Below the pieces are notes generated by a model that saw nothing but the letters and a program-made list of their open reading frames with translations, had not been told where the DNA came from and searched no databases. This document shows positions 34,733-43,810 of a DNA stretch of 64,000 bases, piece by piece. The stretch spans positions 19,213 through 83,212 of the forward strand of contig CALUGI010000012.1 of the NCBI GenBank assembly GCA_944320135.1, given 5' to 3'. Within the stretch, counting starts at the first letter, position 1; each line of letters begins with the position of its first letter. The translations under genes and the position numbers were made by a program. This DNA is from an uncultured Phocaeicola sp. (lineage in GTDB: Bacteria > Bacteroidota > Bacteroidia > Bacteroidales > Bacteroidaceae).

Positions 34733-35598
34733 GCAGGAAAAACGGAACATTCTTCGACATGCAGTTCGTCACGTCATGTATCAGCACAGTGCTGGTGCTG
34801 ACGCTGCTGGGGATGGTGGTATTCTTCGTAATGACCGCCAAGAACCTTTCTATATATGTGCGCGAGAACATCGACTGCTCCGTCATCCTCAGCGATGACA
34901 TGAAGGAACCCGAAATCATCAGTTTCCGGAAAGGGCTTGAAAAAGAACCGTTCGTCAAACAAACTGTCTACATATCGAAAGAGCAGGCCCTGAAAGAGGC
35001 CACGGAAGCAATGGGCGCCGACCCGACAGAGTTTTTGGAATACAACCCGTTCACCGCATCCGTCAAGATAAAGCTGAACTCCGACTACGCCAATACGGAC
35101 AGCTTGCAATGGATTAAAGAACAGCTTCTCTCGAACAAGAAAGTGATAGAAGTGGACTATCCGGAAGAACTGATGGATTCGGTGAATCGCAATATCCGAA
35201 AAATCAGCCTTTTCCTTCTCGGACTGGCAGCCCTGCTCACGTTCATCTCGTTCGCCCTCATCAACAACACCATACGTTTGGGAATTTATTCAAAACGCTT
35301 CCTCATCCACACGATGAAGCTGGTGGGCGCAAGCTGGCCGTTCATCCGCAGACCTTTCATGACGCGCCATGTATGGATAGGCATTCTGTCTGCAGCCATA
35401 GCCGACACATTGTTGATAGGAATGGCCTGCTTTCTGGCCAGCAACGAACCGGGTCTGCTGGAAATCATCACTCCGACGGTAATGCTGACCGTCATGAGTG
35501 CGGTTTTCGTGTTCGGAATCACAATCACTTCGCTATGTGCCTATATCTCCATCAACAAATACCTGCGGATGAAAGCAGAAGACTTATACAACTTATGA
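34729..35598 (+). CDS. ftsX: Cell division protein FtsX (ABC-type permease)
   Basis: A 289-residue divisome membrane protein that, with the ATPase FtsE, controls peptidoglycan hydrolases at the septum. Features: N-terminal membrane helix (ISTVLVLTLLGMVVFFVMTA), periplasmic domain with the FtsX extracellular fold (ENIDCSVILSDDMKE ... VYISKEQALKEATEAMG), and a C-terminal three-helix FtsX domain (LFLLGLAALLTFISFALINN; IGILSAAIADTLLIGMACFL; VMLTVMSAVFVFGITITSL). No ftsE lies next to it in this window, as is usual in Bacteroidetes. The start overlaps the methyltransferase stop. Confidence 0.94.
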   Translation: MSRKNGTFFDMQFVTSCISTVLVLTLLGMVVFFVMTAKNLSIYVRENIDCSVILSDDMKEPEIISFRKGLEKEPFVKQTVYISKEQALKEATEAMGADPTEFLEYNPFTASVKIKLNSDYANTDSLQWIKEQLLSNKKVIEVDYPEELMDSVNRNIRKISLFLLGLAALLTFISFALINNTIRLGIYSKRFLIHTMKLVGASWPFIRRPFMTRHVWIGILSAAIADTLLIGMACFLASNEPGLLEIITPTVMLTVMSAVFVFGITITSLCAYISINKYLRMKAEDLYNL

Positions 35599-35637
35599 CT
35601 TCAATCGGCCGGAAAACAATAAAACAAACGTAACTAT

Positions 35638-35886
35638 ATGGACAAAACAAAATTTGCCTTCGACAAGACAAACTTCATCCTGCTGGGAGCAGGAATGATT
35701 GTCATCATCATCGGCTTTCTGCTGATGGCAGGTCCCGGTTCCACTGAAACTACATTTGAACCGGACATATTCAGCGTGCGCCGCATCAAGGTCGCTCCGG
35801 TAGTATGCTTTATCGGATTCATTTCAATGATTTACGGGATATTGAGAAAACCCTCGAACAAAACAACTGACAAAACGGAAAAATAA
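35638..35886 (+). CDS. DUF3098 small membrane protein
   Basis: An 82-residue protein with two membrane helices ([19 protein letters not shown], residues about 12-30, and [18 protein letters not shown], about 52-69) separated by a loop rich in acidic residues and ending in [10 protein letters not shown]. This matches DUF3098, found almost only in Bacteroidetes between ftsX and uppP. The function is unknown; the conserved placement suggests a part in division or cell-wall precursor recycling. Its stop shares a base with the uppP start. Confidence 0.9.
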   Translation: MDKTKFAFDKTNFILLGAGMIVIIIGFLLMAGPGSTETTFEPDIFSVRRIKVAPVVCFIGFISMIYGILRKPSNKTTDKTEK

Positions 35887-36743
35887 TGGAAGGAGACTTG
35901 AACCTATTACAGACTATCGTCATCGCAATCGTGGAAGGACTGACCGAGTTCCTTCCGGTATCGTCCACAGGACACATGATTATCGCGCAGAACGTGTTGG
36001 GCGTGGAAAGTACAGAGTTCGTGAAAGCATTCACGTTCATCATCCAGTTCGGAGCCATCCTTTCGGTTGTGGTGCTCTATTGGAAACGTTTCTTCCGCCT
36101 GAACCATACACCAGCCCCTGAAGGAAGCAATGCGCTGAAGCGTTTCCTTCACAAATACGACTTCTATTGGAAATTGCTGGTGGCGTTCATTCCGGCCGCC
36201 GTATTGGGACTGTTGTTCAGCGACATGATTGACGCCATGCTTGAGAGCGTCACGGTAGTGGCCGTCATGCTTATCTTAGGAGGTGTCTTCATGCTGTTCT
36301 GCGACAAGCTGTTCGGAAACGGAAGCGAAAAGACGCAGATGACCGAAAAGCGCGCCTTCATTATCGGACTTTTCCAGTGCATCTCGATGATACCGGGCGT
36401 ATCGCGCTCAATGGCCACCATCGTAGGCGGTATGGCGCAGAAGCTGACACGCAAGGCCGCTGCGGAATTTTCGTTTTTCCTTGCCGTGCCTACCATGTTT
36501 GCCGCTACCGTGTATAAAATGGCCAAGCTCTTCATGGACGGAGGAACGGAAATCATCACGACGAACATGATGCCGCTGATTGTGGGGAACGTTGTGGCAT
36601 TCATCGTGGCGATGCTTGCCATCAAGTTCTTTATCAGTTTCGTGACCAAATACGGATTCAAGGCTTTCGGATGGTATCGGATAATCGTAGGGGGAGTGAT
36701 TCTCGCTATGACATTAATGGGCTATAACTTAGAATTGATTTGA
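35886..36743 (+). CDS. uppP: Undecaprenyl-diphosphatase (UppP/BacA)
   Basis: A 285-residue inner-membrane phosphatase that recycles the lipid carrier undecaprenyl diphosphate for peptidoglycan and glycan export. The family motifs are plain: [13 protein letters not shown] (residues about 17-29) holding catalytic residues, and [14 protein letters not shown] (about 166-179), the second active-site motif. Seven or more hydrophobic segments are visible. It is translationally coupled at both ends: its ATG overlaps the DUF3098 stop and its stop overlaps the truB ATG. Confidence 0.97.
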   Translation: MEGDLNLLQTIVIAIVEGLTEFLPVSSTGHMIIAQNVLGVESTEFVKAFTFIIQFGAILSVVVLYWKRFFRLNHTPAPEGSNALKRFLHKYDFYWKLLVAFIPAAVLGLLFSDMIDAMLESVTVVAVMLILGGVFMLFCDKLFGNGSEKTQMTEKRAFIIGLFQCISMIPGVSRSMATIVGGMAQKLTRKAAAEFSFFLAVPTMFAATVYKMAKLFMDGGTEIITTNMMPLIVGNVVAFIVAMLAIKFFISFVTKYGFKAFGWYRIIVGGVILAMTLMGYNLELI

Positions 36744-37450
36744 TGAATTTCAAAGAAGGAGAAGTGCTGTATTTCGACAAACCGTACCGATGGACATCGT
36801 TCGCGGTTGTCAACAAAATAAGATACCATATCAGCAGAAAGATAGGAGTGAAGAAAATCAAGGTCGGTCATGCAGGAACTCTCGACCCGCTGGCTACCGG
36901 AGTAATGGTAATCTGCACCGGAAAAGCAACGAAGCGCATCGAAGAATTCCAATACCGCACGAAAGAATACATCGCCACCCTGCAATTAGGAGCCACGACA
37001 CCGTCGTATGACCTGGAAAAGGAAATCGATGCAGTTTATCCAACCGCCCACATCACACGGGAGACCGTGGAGGAAACGCTGAAGAAGTTCGTAGGTACAA
37101 TCGAACAAGTGCCGCCTGCTTTCTCGGCATGCAAGGTAGACGGAAAGCGCGCATACGACTTGGCCAGAAAAGGAAACGAAGTGGAACTGAAGCCCAAGGT
37201 TCTGGTTATCGACGAGATAGAGCTGCTGGAGTGCAATCTGCCGGAAATAAAGATACGGGTAGTGTGCAGCAAAGGCACCTATATCCGCGCGCTGGCCCGC
37301 GACATCGGAGAAGCCTTGCATAGCGGAGCGCACCTCACGGCACTTGTCCGCACGAGAGTAGGGGACATAAGGCTGGAAGACTGCATGAAAGTGGAAGATT
37401 TTGAATCATGGCTTGACCAACAAGAAATAGAAGAAGTTATAAACGATTAA
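36743..37450 (+). CDS. truB: tRNA pseudouridine-55 synthase TruB
   Basis: A 235-residue enzyme that makes pseudouridine 55 in the T loop of most tRNAs. The catalytic Asp48 lies in [13 protein letters not shown]. The [16 protein letters not shown] motif (about residue 180) and [13 protein letters not shown] are typical. It lacks the C-terminal PUA extension of the E. coli enzyme (314 residues), which is usual for Bacteroidetes. The ATG overlaps the uppP stop by one base. It is part of the ftsX-to-folK operon, followed 17 bases later by queA. Confidence 0.96.
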   Translation: MNFKEGEVLYFDKPYRWTSFAVVNKIRYHISRKIGVKKIKVGHAGTLDPLATGVMVICTGKATKRIEEFQYRTKEYIATLQLGATTPSYDLEKEIDAVYPTAHITRETVEETLKKFVGTIEQVPPAFSACKVDGKRAYDLARKGNEVELKPKVLVIDEIELLECNLPEIKIRVVCSKGTYIRALARDIGEALHSGAHLTALVRTRVGDIRLEDCMKVEDFESWLDQQEIEEVIND

Positions 37451-37467
37451 GGAAAGAAAGGAAGAAG

Positions 37468-38523
37468 ATGAAACTGTCGCAATTCAAATTCAAGCTGCCG
37501 GAAGACAAAATAGCTCTTTATCCGGCAAAGTACAGAGACGAATCCCGTCTGATGGTCGTACACAAAGCTACGGGTGAAATCGAACACGTCATGTTCAAAG
37601 ACATCCTGAACTATTTCGATGACAAAGATGCCTTTATCTTTAATGACACCAAAGTATTTCCTGCCCGTTTGTACGGAAACAAAGAAAAGACCGGGGCCAG
37701 AATCGAAGTGTTCCTGCTCCGCGAGCTGAACGAGGAACTCCGGCTGTGGGACGTGCTGGTCGACCCGGCACGCAAGATACGCATCGGAAACAAGCTGTAT
37801 TTCGGAGACGACGACTCGATGGTGGCCGAAGTGATTGACAACACCACTTCGCGCGGACGCACCCTCCGCTTTCTTTACGACGGACCGCACGACGAGTTCA
37901 AGAAAGCGCTCTATGCGCTGGGAGAGCCGCCGCTGCCTCCTTTCATACACCGTCCGGCCGAGCCGATTGACGAAGAACGCTTCCAAACCATCTTCGCCAA
38001 GCACGAAGGCGCGGTGACCGTTCCGGCAGCGGGACTCCATTTCAGCCGCGAACTGATGAAACGCATGGAAATCAAGGGAATCGACTTCGCGTTCATCACC
38101 ATGCACGCCGGACTGGGAAACTTCCGCGACATCGACGTGGAAGACCTCACCAAGCACAAGATGGATTCGGAGCAGATGTTCGTGAACGCCGAAGCCTGCC
38201 GGATTGTGAACGAGGCGAAAGACCGTGGAAACAAGGTGTGCGCAGTAGGAACCACCGTCATGCGGGCCATCGAAACGGCTGTAGGCACCGACGGACACCT
38301 CAAGGAATTTGAGGGATGGACCAACAAGTTCATCTTCCCGCCCTACGAGTTTTCCGTAGCCAACGCGATGGTAAGCAACCTCCACATGCCGCTCTCTACC
38401 ATGCTGATGTTAGTATGCGCTTACGGAGGATACGAACTGATTATGGAAGCCTACAACGCTGCTCTCAAAGAAGACTACCACTTCGGAACCTACGGAGACG
38501 CAATGCTGATTCTCGACAAATAA
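37468..38523 (+). CDS. queA: S-adenosylmethionine:tRNA ribosyltransferase-isomerase
   Basis: A 351-residue enzyme that moves the ribosyl part of SAM to preQ1 in tRNA, making epoxyqueuosine. The motif order is typical: N-terminal [23 protein letters not shown]-type block, [11 protein letters not shown], then the C-terminal [28 protein letters not shown] and [11 protein letters not shown] blocks. Length is normal. It sits between truB and folK, all on one strand, forming a conserved tRNA-modification and envelope group seen in many Bacteroidales. Confidence 0.97.
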   Translation: MKLSQFKFKLPEDKIALYPAKYRDESRLMVVHKATGEIEHVMFKDILNYFDDKDAFIFNDTKVFPARLYGNKEKTGARIEVFLLRELNEELRLWDVLVDPARKIRIGNKLYFGDDDSMVAEVIDNTTSRGRTLRFLYDGPHDEFKKALYALGEPPLPPFIHRPAEPIDEERFQTIFAKHEGAVTVPAAGLHFSRELMKRMEIKGIDFAFITMHAGLGNFRDIDVEDLTKHKMDSEQMFVNAEACRIVNEAKDRGNKVCAVGTTVMRAIETAVGTDGHLKEFEGWTNKFIFPPYEFSVANAMVSNLHMPLSTMLMLVCAYGGYELIMEAYNAALKEDYHFGTYGDAMLILDK

Positions 38524-38529
38524 AAGAAC

Positions 38530-39006
38530 GTGCCGGCAGACGTGTCAAAAGTTTATTTAGGATTAGGCGCCAATCTGGGCGACAAAAGGGAAAACCTGCT
38601 CGGCGCCGTCACAATGATACAGGAAAGGATAGGGGAGGTGACTTCCCTTTCCTCTTTTCATGAAACCGCTCCCTGGGGGTTCCGGTCGGAAAACAGTTTC
38701 CTGAATGCAGCGGCATGTGTGGAAACAGCCCTTCCTCCGTTAGACGTATTGCGCCTTACCCAAGCTATCGAAAGGGAGATGGGACGCAAAAAAAAGTCCG
38801 TACAAGGCATTTATTCCGATCGCCTCATCGACATCGACCTGCTCCTTTATGACAACCTCGTGCTGAATCTGCCCGAACTGACGCTTCCCCATCCGCTGAT
38901 GACGGAACGGGCCTTCGTCATGGCCCCGCTGGCCGAAATAGCAGGGGAAACCGTCCATCCGATATTCAAGAAAACAATCTCCGAACTGCTCCAGAACATC
39001 ATGTAG
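38530..39006 (+). CDS. folK: 6-hydroxymethyl-7,8-dihydropterin pyrophosphokinase (FolK)
   Basis: A 158-residue folate-pathway enzyme that transfers pyrophosphate from ATP to 6-hydroxymethyl-dihydropterin. Seen: YLGLGANLGDKRENL at the N-terminus, FLNAAACVET, and the catalytic IDIDLLLYDN block with the metal-binding aspartates, then LPHPLMTERAFVMAPLAEIA. A GTG start (38530) is used, 6 bases after queA; no better ATG precedes the conserved N-terminus. It is the last gene of the ftsX operon. Confidence 0.96.
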   Translation: MPADVSKVYLGLGANLGDKRENLLGAVTMIQERIGEVTSLSSFHETAPWGFRSENSFLNAAACVETALPPLDVLRLTQAIEREMGRKKKSVQGIYSDRLIDIDLLLYDNLVLNLPELTLPHPLMTERAFVMAPLAEIAGETVHPIFKKTISELLQNIM

Positions 39007-39037
39007 GGCATATTCGGCTCTCTCCGCAAACGCCTCG

Positions 39038-39121
39038 GCGTTTTCTTGAAACATCCCGATGTTTGAATAAAAGTATGGAGCATTTTCAAAAAAATGCCGG
39101 AACATTTTCAAAAAACAATTA
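39038..39121. repeat. Four-unit degenerate tandem array, period 20-22 bp
   Basis: Related units begin at 39038 (GCGTTTTCTTGAAACATC), 39058, 39080 (GCATTTTCAAAAAAATGCCG) and 39102 (ACATTTTCAAAAAAC). The last two are the closest, 22 bp apart. The array is in the 312-base gap between folK and the 75-residue HTH gene, about 35 bases upstream of a -7 element (TATTTTTG, 39156-39163). The rest of the gap is an AT-rich leader with nothing else recognisable. Confidence 0.6.
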
Positions 39122-39318
39122 TCTGTTTAGACAAATAATCTGGCTACGTATTTGTTATTTTTGCTTTTCCGTTTATAATAGAATCAAAAATAAATGCGAG
39201 AAACCCGTGTTATGTAAGACAAACAACAAGTGCTGCCATATTCCTAAAAATGGCTTTTTTCAACAATTAAACTAAAACATACAAAAACTATACGAAACAT
39301 ATCTTTTTCCTTCAAAAA

Positions 39319-39546
39319 ATGAAGTCCATAGGCCGTCTGATAAAAGAAGAACTCGAAAAGCAAGAACGAAGCGTAAGCTGGTTTGCCCGCAAATTAGCAT
39401 GCGACCGATCTAACATCTACCGTCTGTTTCAAAAAGAAAGCATCGACACGAACCTGCTCGCCCGCATATCCATTATATTAAAGCATGACTTTTTTGCAGA
39501 CTTATCCCGATATTATCTGCAATCAAAGGAAACGGACAAACAATAG
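39319..39546 (+). CDS. Small helix-turn-helix protein
   Basis: A 75-residue protein whose middle part resembles an XRE/Cro-type helix-turn-helix: SVSWFARKLACDRSNIYRLF (residues about 18-37) looks like the two recognition helices, followed by a third helix (TNLLARISIILKHDFFADL). No effector domain is present. It is probably a small DNA-binding regulator. Possible targets include its AT-rich neighbours, since it starts the low-GC patch. A -7 element at 39156-39163 would give a leader of about 150 bases. Confidence 0.75.
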   Translation: MKSIGRLIKEELEKQERSVSWFARKLACDRSNIYRLFQKESIDTNLLARISIILKHDFFADLSRYYLQSKETDKQ

Positions 39547-39696
39547 AATTGCAATCTCCCAATTGTCAACCATTCGTCTATACATAAATCACTGCAATAT
39601 CCGCAATAGATATGTGTCAATCCTGCAACATGTTATATCATTATATCTTTTGTTTTAATATAACTTTGCACAAAACAAATTAAACACAATAAAATT

Positions 39697-40101
39697 ATGA
39701 AAACAATGAAGTATTTATCAATGATGCTATTCATGGTAATGGCAAGTGTTTGTTTTAGTGCATGCGGGGATGACGATGAACCAGAAACACCAACCGGAAA
39801 CAGTTCTATTGTCGGTACATGGGAAGCAGAAGACCTACTACTAAATCAGCATGAAGGAACATTACGAGTTGTATTTAACAGCAATAGCAAAGGCACCATG
39901 ACAGCCATCTATGACGATGGAACTGATTCTGATACATACAATTTTGAATATATAATCCGTGAAAAGGAAGGTGGCAATACTACTATTGAATTAATCTGGA
40001 CTGGTACTCAATATATGATATATGAAGAAAAAATAGAATATAATATAAGTATAACACCGTCAAGATTAAGTTGGGGAAATATTACATATACGCGCAAATA
40101 A
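39697..40101 (+). CDS. Lipocalin-like lipoprotein, small
   Basis: A 134-residue lipoprotein (MKTMKYLSMMLFMVMASVCF, lipobox FSAC, cysteine about residue 23, then GDDDEPE, the acidic surface-export type). The mature part begins with SSIVGTWEAEDL, the opening strand of lipocalin-like or DUF5004-type beta barrels common in Bacteroidetes, and ends in ITYTRK. No enzyme motif. A -7 element TAACTTTG is at 39661-39668. It is AT-rich like the next gene and is followed by a strong terminator. Confidence 0.75.
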   Translation: MKTMKYLSMMLFMVMASVCFSACGDDDEPETPTGNSSIVGTWEAEDLLLNQHEGTLRVVFNSNSKGTMTAIYDDGTDSDTYNFEYIIREKEGGNTTIELIWTGTQYMIYEEKIEYNISITPSRLSWGNITYTRK

Positions 40102-40145
40102 ATTAGCAGATTAGTCTCTTGACATCTTTATACAAATATCGCATT

Positions 40146-40186
40146 ATATTGAAGGCTGAAAGATTAGAAAACTCAGCCTTCAATAT
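40146..40186 (+). terminator. Terminator hairpin after the lipocalin-like gene
   Basis: ATATTGAAGGCTGA (40146-40159) pairs exactly with 40173-40186 and is followed closely by GTTTTGT. It separates the small lipoprotein from the M64 protease gene, whose start at 40200 is only 14 bases further on, so read-through or a promoter within the hairpin region would be needed for that gene. Confidence 0.75.
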
Positions 40187-40199
40187 ATGTTTTGTCAAA

Positions 40200-41564
40200 A
40201 TGAATCATTGGAAAAACATATCACTTTTGTTATTATTATGCTTCTATGGATGTAACAAGGAAAATGAAGCAGAGATATTACCCCCCAAAACAAATTCTTC
40301 CATACAATCACCCTATTTAACAATAATAGAAGACCGCATTCAAAAAATAGATTTTTTTCCCAACACAATAAAAATTAGCATTAATAGCAATATTGATTTT
40401 TCAATAACAATTTCAGAAAAGGAAGAATGGATAAAAATATCCAATGGCTTTTCCGCAACCCAACAAACAAAAGGATTTTATCTAAAAAACATAATCACCC
40501 TTGAAATTTCCGAGAATCCCACAAAAGAAGAACGCATCGCAAATGTAATTATCAGCAATCAAACATACAATCTTTCCGATACGCTCACTATTATTCAATC
40601 AGGAAACCCAAATGAATATTATAGCGACGGTTCATATAAACAATTACAAAAAGCCACAAAAGGAAATGGCGTCAATTTAGTTTTCATGGGAGATGGATTC
40701 ACCAAAGAATACCTTACCATAAACGGACAATATGAAGAAATCATGAAAAAAGCAGTTGAATATTTCTTCTCCATTGAACCGTTCAATTCGTACCGAGATT
40801 TCTTCACTATATATATGATGGCTACAGAATCAAAAGAGGAAGGCGTAAACAATGAAAACGGGAACAAGCAAGTAAACAATAAGTTCCAGTCTACTTTTGG
40901 AGACGGAGCATCTATCTCATGCAATGATGATTTATGCTTTGAATATGCCCGTAAAATAAAAGAACTTCAACCCGACAAGCCTATCACCATCATTATGCCA
41001 CTAAACAGTAACAAATATGCAGGAACCACCTATCTTTACGCCAATGGAAACTCAATAGCATTATGCCCTATAAGCACAGAAGAATCCCCTAACGACTTTG
41101 AAGGGCTTGTTCATCATGAAGCAGGCGGACATGGCTTTGGCTTTTTATGCGATGAATACGTATATTACAACCGTTTTATACCAGAAATCCGGAAACAGGA
41201 AGTTCGAGAATGGCAGCAATTAGGCTTCCAGATGAATATAGATTTTACGAACAACTTGTCAGAAATACTATGGAAAGATTTTATAGGTATTGGAAAATAC
41301 AACCATGTAAGTGCATACGAAGGTGGATATGAATATCAATACGGGATATGGAGACCGGAAGAAAACAGTTGTATGAATGACAATATTCCATATTTCAACG
41401 TACAAAGCCGCTGGAGTATTGCACAAAGAATCATGAAACTTGCAGGAATCACCGATTTCTCCGTCAACGAATTTATAGCAAATGACAATGTACCGCCCTA
41501 TATCCCGTCACGCTCTGCGATAAAAGACATGCCGCCTTTGGGACAACCTGTTTGGAAAAAATAG
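40200..41564 (+). CDS. M64 (IgA peptidase-type) zinc metalloprotease lipoprotein with BACON-like domain
   Basis: A 454-residue lipoprotein (MNHWKNISLLLLLCFYGC, then NKENEAE). Residues about 60-135 look like a BACON Ig-like domain (WIKISNGFSATQ, ERIANVIISNQ, LTIIQSG). The rest is an M64 peptidase: VNLVFMGDGFTKEY opens the domain and the zinc site is HEAGGHGFGFLCDEY, with His306, Glu307 and His311 as ligands and catalytic acid. M64 members are named after a Clostridium ramosum IgA protease, but most Bacteroides members have no tested substrate. The gene is clearly AT-rich compared with the flanking operons. An ATG-lacking extension to 40119 overlaps the terminator and is not coding. Confidence 0.88.
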   Translation: MNHWKNISLLLLLCFYGCNKENEAEILPPKTNSSIQSPYLTIIEDRIQKIDFFPNTIKISINSNIDFSITISEKEEWIKISNGFSATQQTKGFYLKNIITLEISENPTKEERIANVIISNQTYNLSDTLTIIQSGNPNEYYSDGSYKQLQKATKGNGVNLVFMGDGFTKEYLTINGQYEEIMKKAVEYFFSIEPFNSYRDFFTIYMMATESKEEGVNNENGNKQVNNKFQSTFGDGASISCNDDLCFEYARKIKELQPDKPITIIMPLNSNKYAGTTYLYANGNSIALCPISTEESPNDFEGLVHHEAGGHGFGFLCDEYVYYNRFIPEIRKQEVREWQQLGFQMNIDFTNNLSEILWKDFIGIGKYNHVSAYEGGYEYQYGIWRPEENSCMNDNIPYFNVQSRWSIAQRIMKLAGITDFSVNEFIANDNVPPYIPSRSAIKDMPPLGQPVWKK

Positions 41565-41634
41565 ACATACAACAATCGTATCTCTACCCTCAACTTACGC
41601 AAATAGAATCCAATTCTTCACATCGGCGGACTTC

Positions 41635-41657
41635 GCCAAAGGCTGTACGCCTTTGGC
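41635..41657. other. Short hairpin in the gap after the M64 gene
   Basis: GCCAAAGGC (41635-41643) pairs with 41649-41657 around a 5-base loop. It lies 70 bases after the protease stop without a T run. The 300-base gap (41565-41864) also holds a two-copy direct repeat with GCAAT..TCAGCAAC at 41763 and 41786 (23 bp apart) just upstream of a -7 element TAATTTTG (41832-41839) for the next gene. Confidence 0.45.
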
Positions 41658-41864
41658 TATAAAGACGGCTGTCTATTCTACAAAAGCGGCGTGTTTTTAA
41701 CCGAGGAATGTTCTCCACACCGGTACAATATATGCTCACTTTTGCTGACTTGCACGGAATTTGCAATATCAGCAACAAAACTGTAGCAATTTCAGCAACA
41801 TATTTTTCTTTCTCTTGCGCTTTTTAAAAAATAATTTTGCAAGAAATCAAAAGTTATTTGAGGC

Positions 41865-43001
41865 ATGAAACATTTATTATTATGGGTATGCGCATTCATT
41901 ACATGCGCTATCGCAACAACCGGTTGCTCTAACGACGATGACAATCCGCAGCAAATGTTTACCGTAACATTCGATTCGCAAGGCGGTTCTGAAGTGAAAT
42001 CCCAACAAGTGCCCAGCGGCGGAAAGGCAACCGAACCGGCCGACCCGACGAAAGCAGACGCATCGTTCGGCGGATGGTACACAGGAACGGATTATGCCAA
42101 GGCATGGAACTTCGACACTGACGTTGTGACTTCCGACATGACGCTCTACGCGCAATGGAACACCGCGAGCAGCAGCAACCGTCTTGCAACTGCTATTTAC
42201 ATCACTCCTGCGCCCGACAACGAAATCATCGCGGTCAATGCAGCAAGCGAGTCTTTCACTTTGGAAGCATACGCCATCGCGCAGGACGGCAGCCAGGCGG
42301 CCAACAGCAAAGTCACCTTCACATACGACAAAGATGAGTTGAGCAGCTTGACAGAAGCATGGGACATCAACGCTGACGGATTAACCGAACCGGACGAAAA
42401 AATCGCAGAATACAGCGAAAACGACAGAAGCTACCTCACATTCCATCCGCTGTCTGGCGCAAGCGGCGACATATCGCTGACAATCGCGTCGGAAGAAAAT
42501 CCGTCAGTCAAGCAAACCGTCACTTTAAAGATTGTGGGAGAGACCGATTTGGCTGCGCAGTTCACCGCCTTGGTGGAATCCCTTCCGCAAGTGAGCCAAC
42601 TCACTTTCGACAACATCGAGGAACATTGGAACAATGCGCTCCGCGCTGAAACACTATACAACGAGCTGACAAACAAGGATGAGGTTGCAACTGAATACGC
42701 AACGTTGCAGGATTTCATCAACGGCATGGAAAGCACATGGGAACTCATCACCTACAAGAAATCGGAAGGCAACAAGTACATCTTGAACGACGACCAAGAG
42801 GTGACATACAACCAAAGCGGAACATTCCCCAACGGGACTTACGAAGACAACTCCACAAAATACGAACTGAAAAACAACGGCGATTTCAGTACTTACTTTA
42901 AAGATTTAGGATACTCCATCACGGGAAAATACCAATTGTCAACGGGCAGCGATGAAAACGAAGGAACCATTATCGCCAAGTTCGACAATCCTCTGAACTA
43001 A
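41865..43001 (+). CDS. Lipoprotein with a Listeria-Bacteroides (InlB B-type) repeat domain
   Basis: A 378-residue surface lipoprotein (MKHLLLWVCAFITCAIATTGC, then SNDDDN). Residues about 31-95 form one Flg_new/Listeria-Bacteroides repeat: FTVTFDSQGGSEV ... GGWYTG ... MTLYAQWN. The next 130 residues look like an Ig-like beta domain (ASESFTLEAYAIAQDGSQ). The C-terminal part is mixed and ends in a beta-rich segment like the DUF5004/lipocalin-type cores (GDFSTYFKDLGYSITGKYQL). Such proteins are often adhesin-like, but the target is unknown. A terminator hairpin follows. Confidence 0.82.
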   Translation: MKHLLLWVCAFITCAIATTGCSNDDDNPQQMFTVTFDSQGGSEVKSQQVPSGGKATEPADPTKADASFGGWYTGTDYAKAWNFDTDVVTSDMTLYAQWNTASSSNRLATAIYITPAPDNEIIAVNAASESFTLEAYAIAQDGSQAANSKVTFTYDKDELSSLTEAWDINADGLTEPDEKIAEYSENDRSYLTFHPLSGASGDISLTIASEENPSVKQTVTLKIVGETDLAAQFTALVESLPQVSQLTFDNIEEHWNNALRAETLYNELTNKDEVATEYATLQDFINGMESTWELITYKKSEGNKYILNDDQEVTYNQSGTFPNGTYEDNSTKYELKNNGDFSTYFKDLGYSITGKYQLSTGSDENEGTIIAKFDNPLN

Positions 43002-43007
43002 TCTGCA

Positions 43008-43037
43008 CGGAGCCGGAGCCTCAACGCTTCGGCTCCG
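43008..43037. terminator. Hairpin between converging lipoprotein and DUF2490 genes
   Basis: CGGAGCCG (43008-43015) pairs exactly with 43030-43037, followed by ATTCTTTTC. It starts seven bases after the stop of the 41865 gene and faces the DUF2490 gene. Confidence 0.7.
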
Positions 43038-43061
43038 ATTCTTTTCGGGCCGCCGACACCA

Positions 43062-43715
43062 CTAAAACTTCAGCCCCAGTTCTATCCCGAAGATGTTCCG
43101 GCAGCTTTTCGGCTCGTATTGCCGGCAATAAAATACATCAATCGAACATTTTTTTGACAATTTCACCGCCATGCCCGGACGATAGCGCAGCCTGCTTGCG
43201 GTAAAGAAAGCGTCGTCACCTAAAGGCTGGAAAAGCTCGACGGAGAAGTAGGGATTTACAAACCACGATTTCGGAGCATAACTGGCCTTCAAACGCGAAC
43301 GCAACACGTCTTCCGCCGCCCCGTCAGCCACCGTCCGCTGGAGGCGCTCGCGCAAAGAAAATTTCACGTTCCTCCAGCCGACGCTCCCCGTAAGCCCCAA
43401 CTTGTAGCGGTTGCGGACACCCCAACCGCCGTCTCCCTTATAACGGTAATGCAGGGCGTAGCCTCCTTCCACCGTGAGGCAGGAAACGGGCTTCCAGTTG
43501 AGCATGGCACTCAGCGTCCAGCGGTCTGAATGCTTCAAATTGTCTTTTGAACGATATTCCACATAGCCCACAAAACCCCAATTGCGGGACAAGCCGCAAT
43601 TCACTTTTACCAGACTCCACGTAGAGAAGTCATCCGCCTTTGCCGCCATTTCCGGCACAACAACCGCATTCAACAGCAAAAACAGGAAACCGAACATCTT
43701 TCTGAACTGATTCAT
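43062..43715 (-). CDS. DUF2490 outer-membrane beta-barrel-like protein
   Basis: A protein of about 217 residues with a signal peptide (MNQFRKMFGFLFLLLNAVVV ... AAKA). The rest is a run of amphipathic strands such as WSLVKVNCGLSRNWGFVGYV, VKFSLRERLQRTV, RLKASYAPKSWFVNPYFSVE and LRYRPGMAVKLSKKCSIDVF, ending in an aromatic GLKF. This matches DUF2490, a predicted small outer-membrane barrel found across Bacteroidetes; its role is unknown. The start at 43715 is chosen because it opens the signal peptide and a -7 element (TATATTTG on the minus strand, 43741-43748) lies just upstream. Confidence 0.85.
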   Translation of the reverse strand: MNQFRKMFGFLFLLLNAVVVPEMAAKADDFSTWSLVKVNCGLSRNWGFVGYVEYRSKDNLKHSDRWTLSAMLNWKPVSCLTVEGGYALHYRYKGDGGWGVRNRYKLGLTGSVGWRNVKFSLRERLQRTVADGAAEDVLRSRLKASYAPKSWFVNPYFSVELFQPLGDDAFFTASRLRYRPGMAVKLSKKCSIDVFYCRQYEPKSCRNIFGIELGLKF

Positions 43716-43810
43716 AGTACCGGCTGAAACATTGGATTCACAAATATAATGAAAAATATGAACATCTCCATTTTTCATGCCGACAAATCCGCACTAAAAA
43801 CGGTGCGCCC

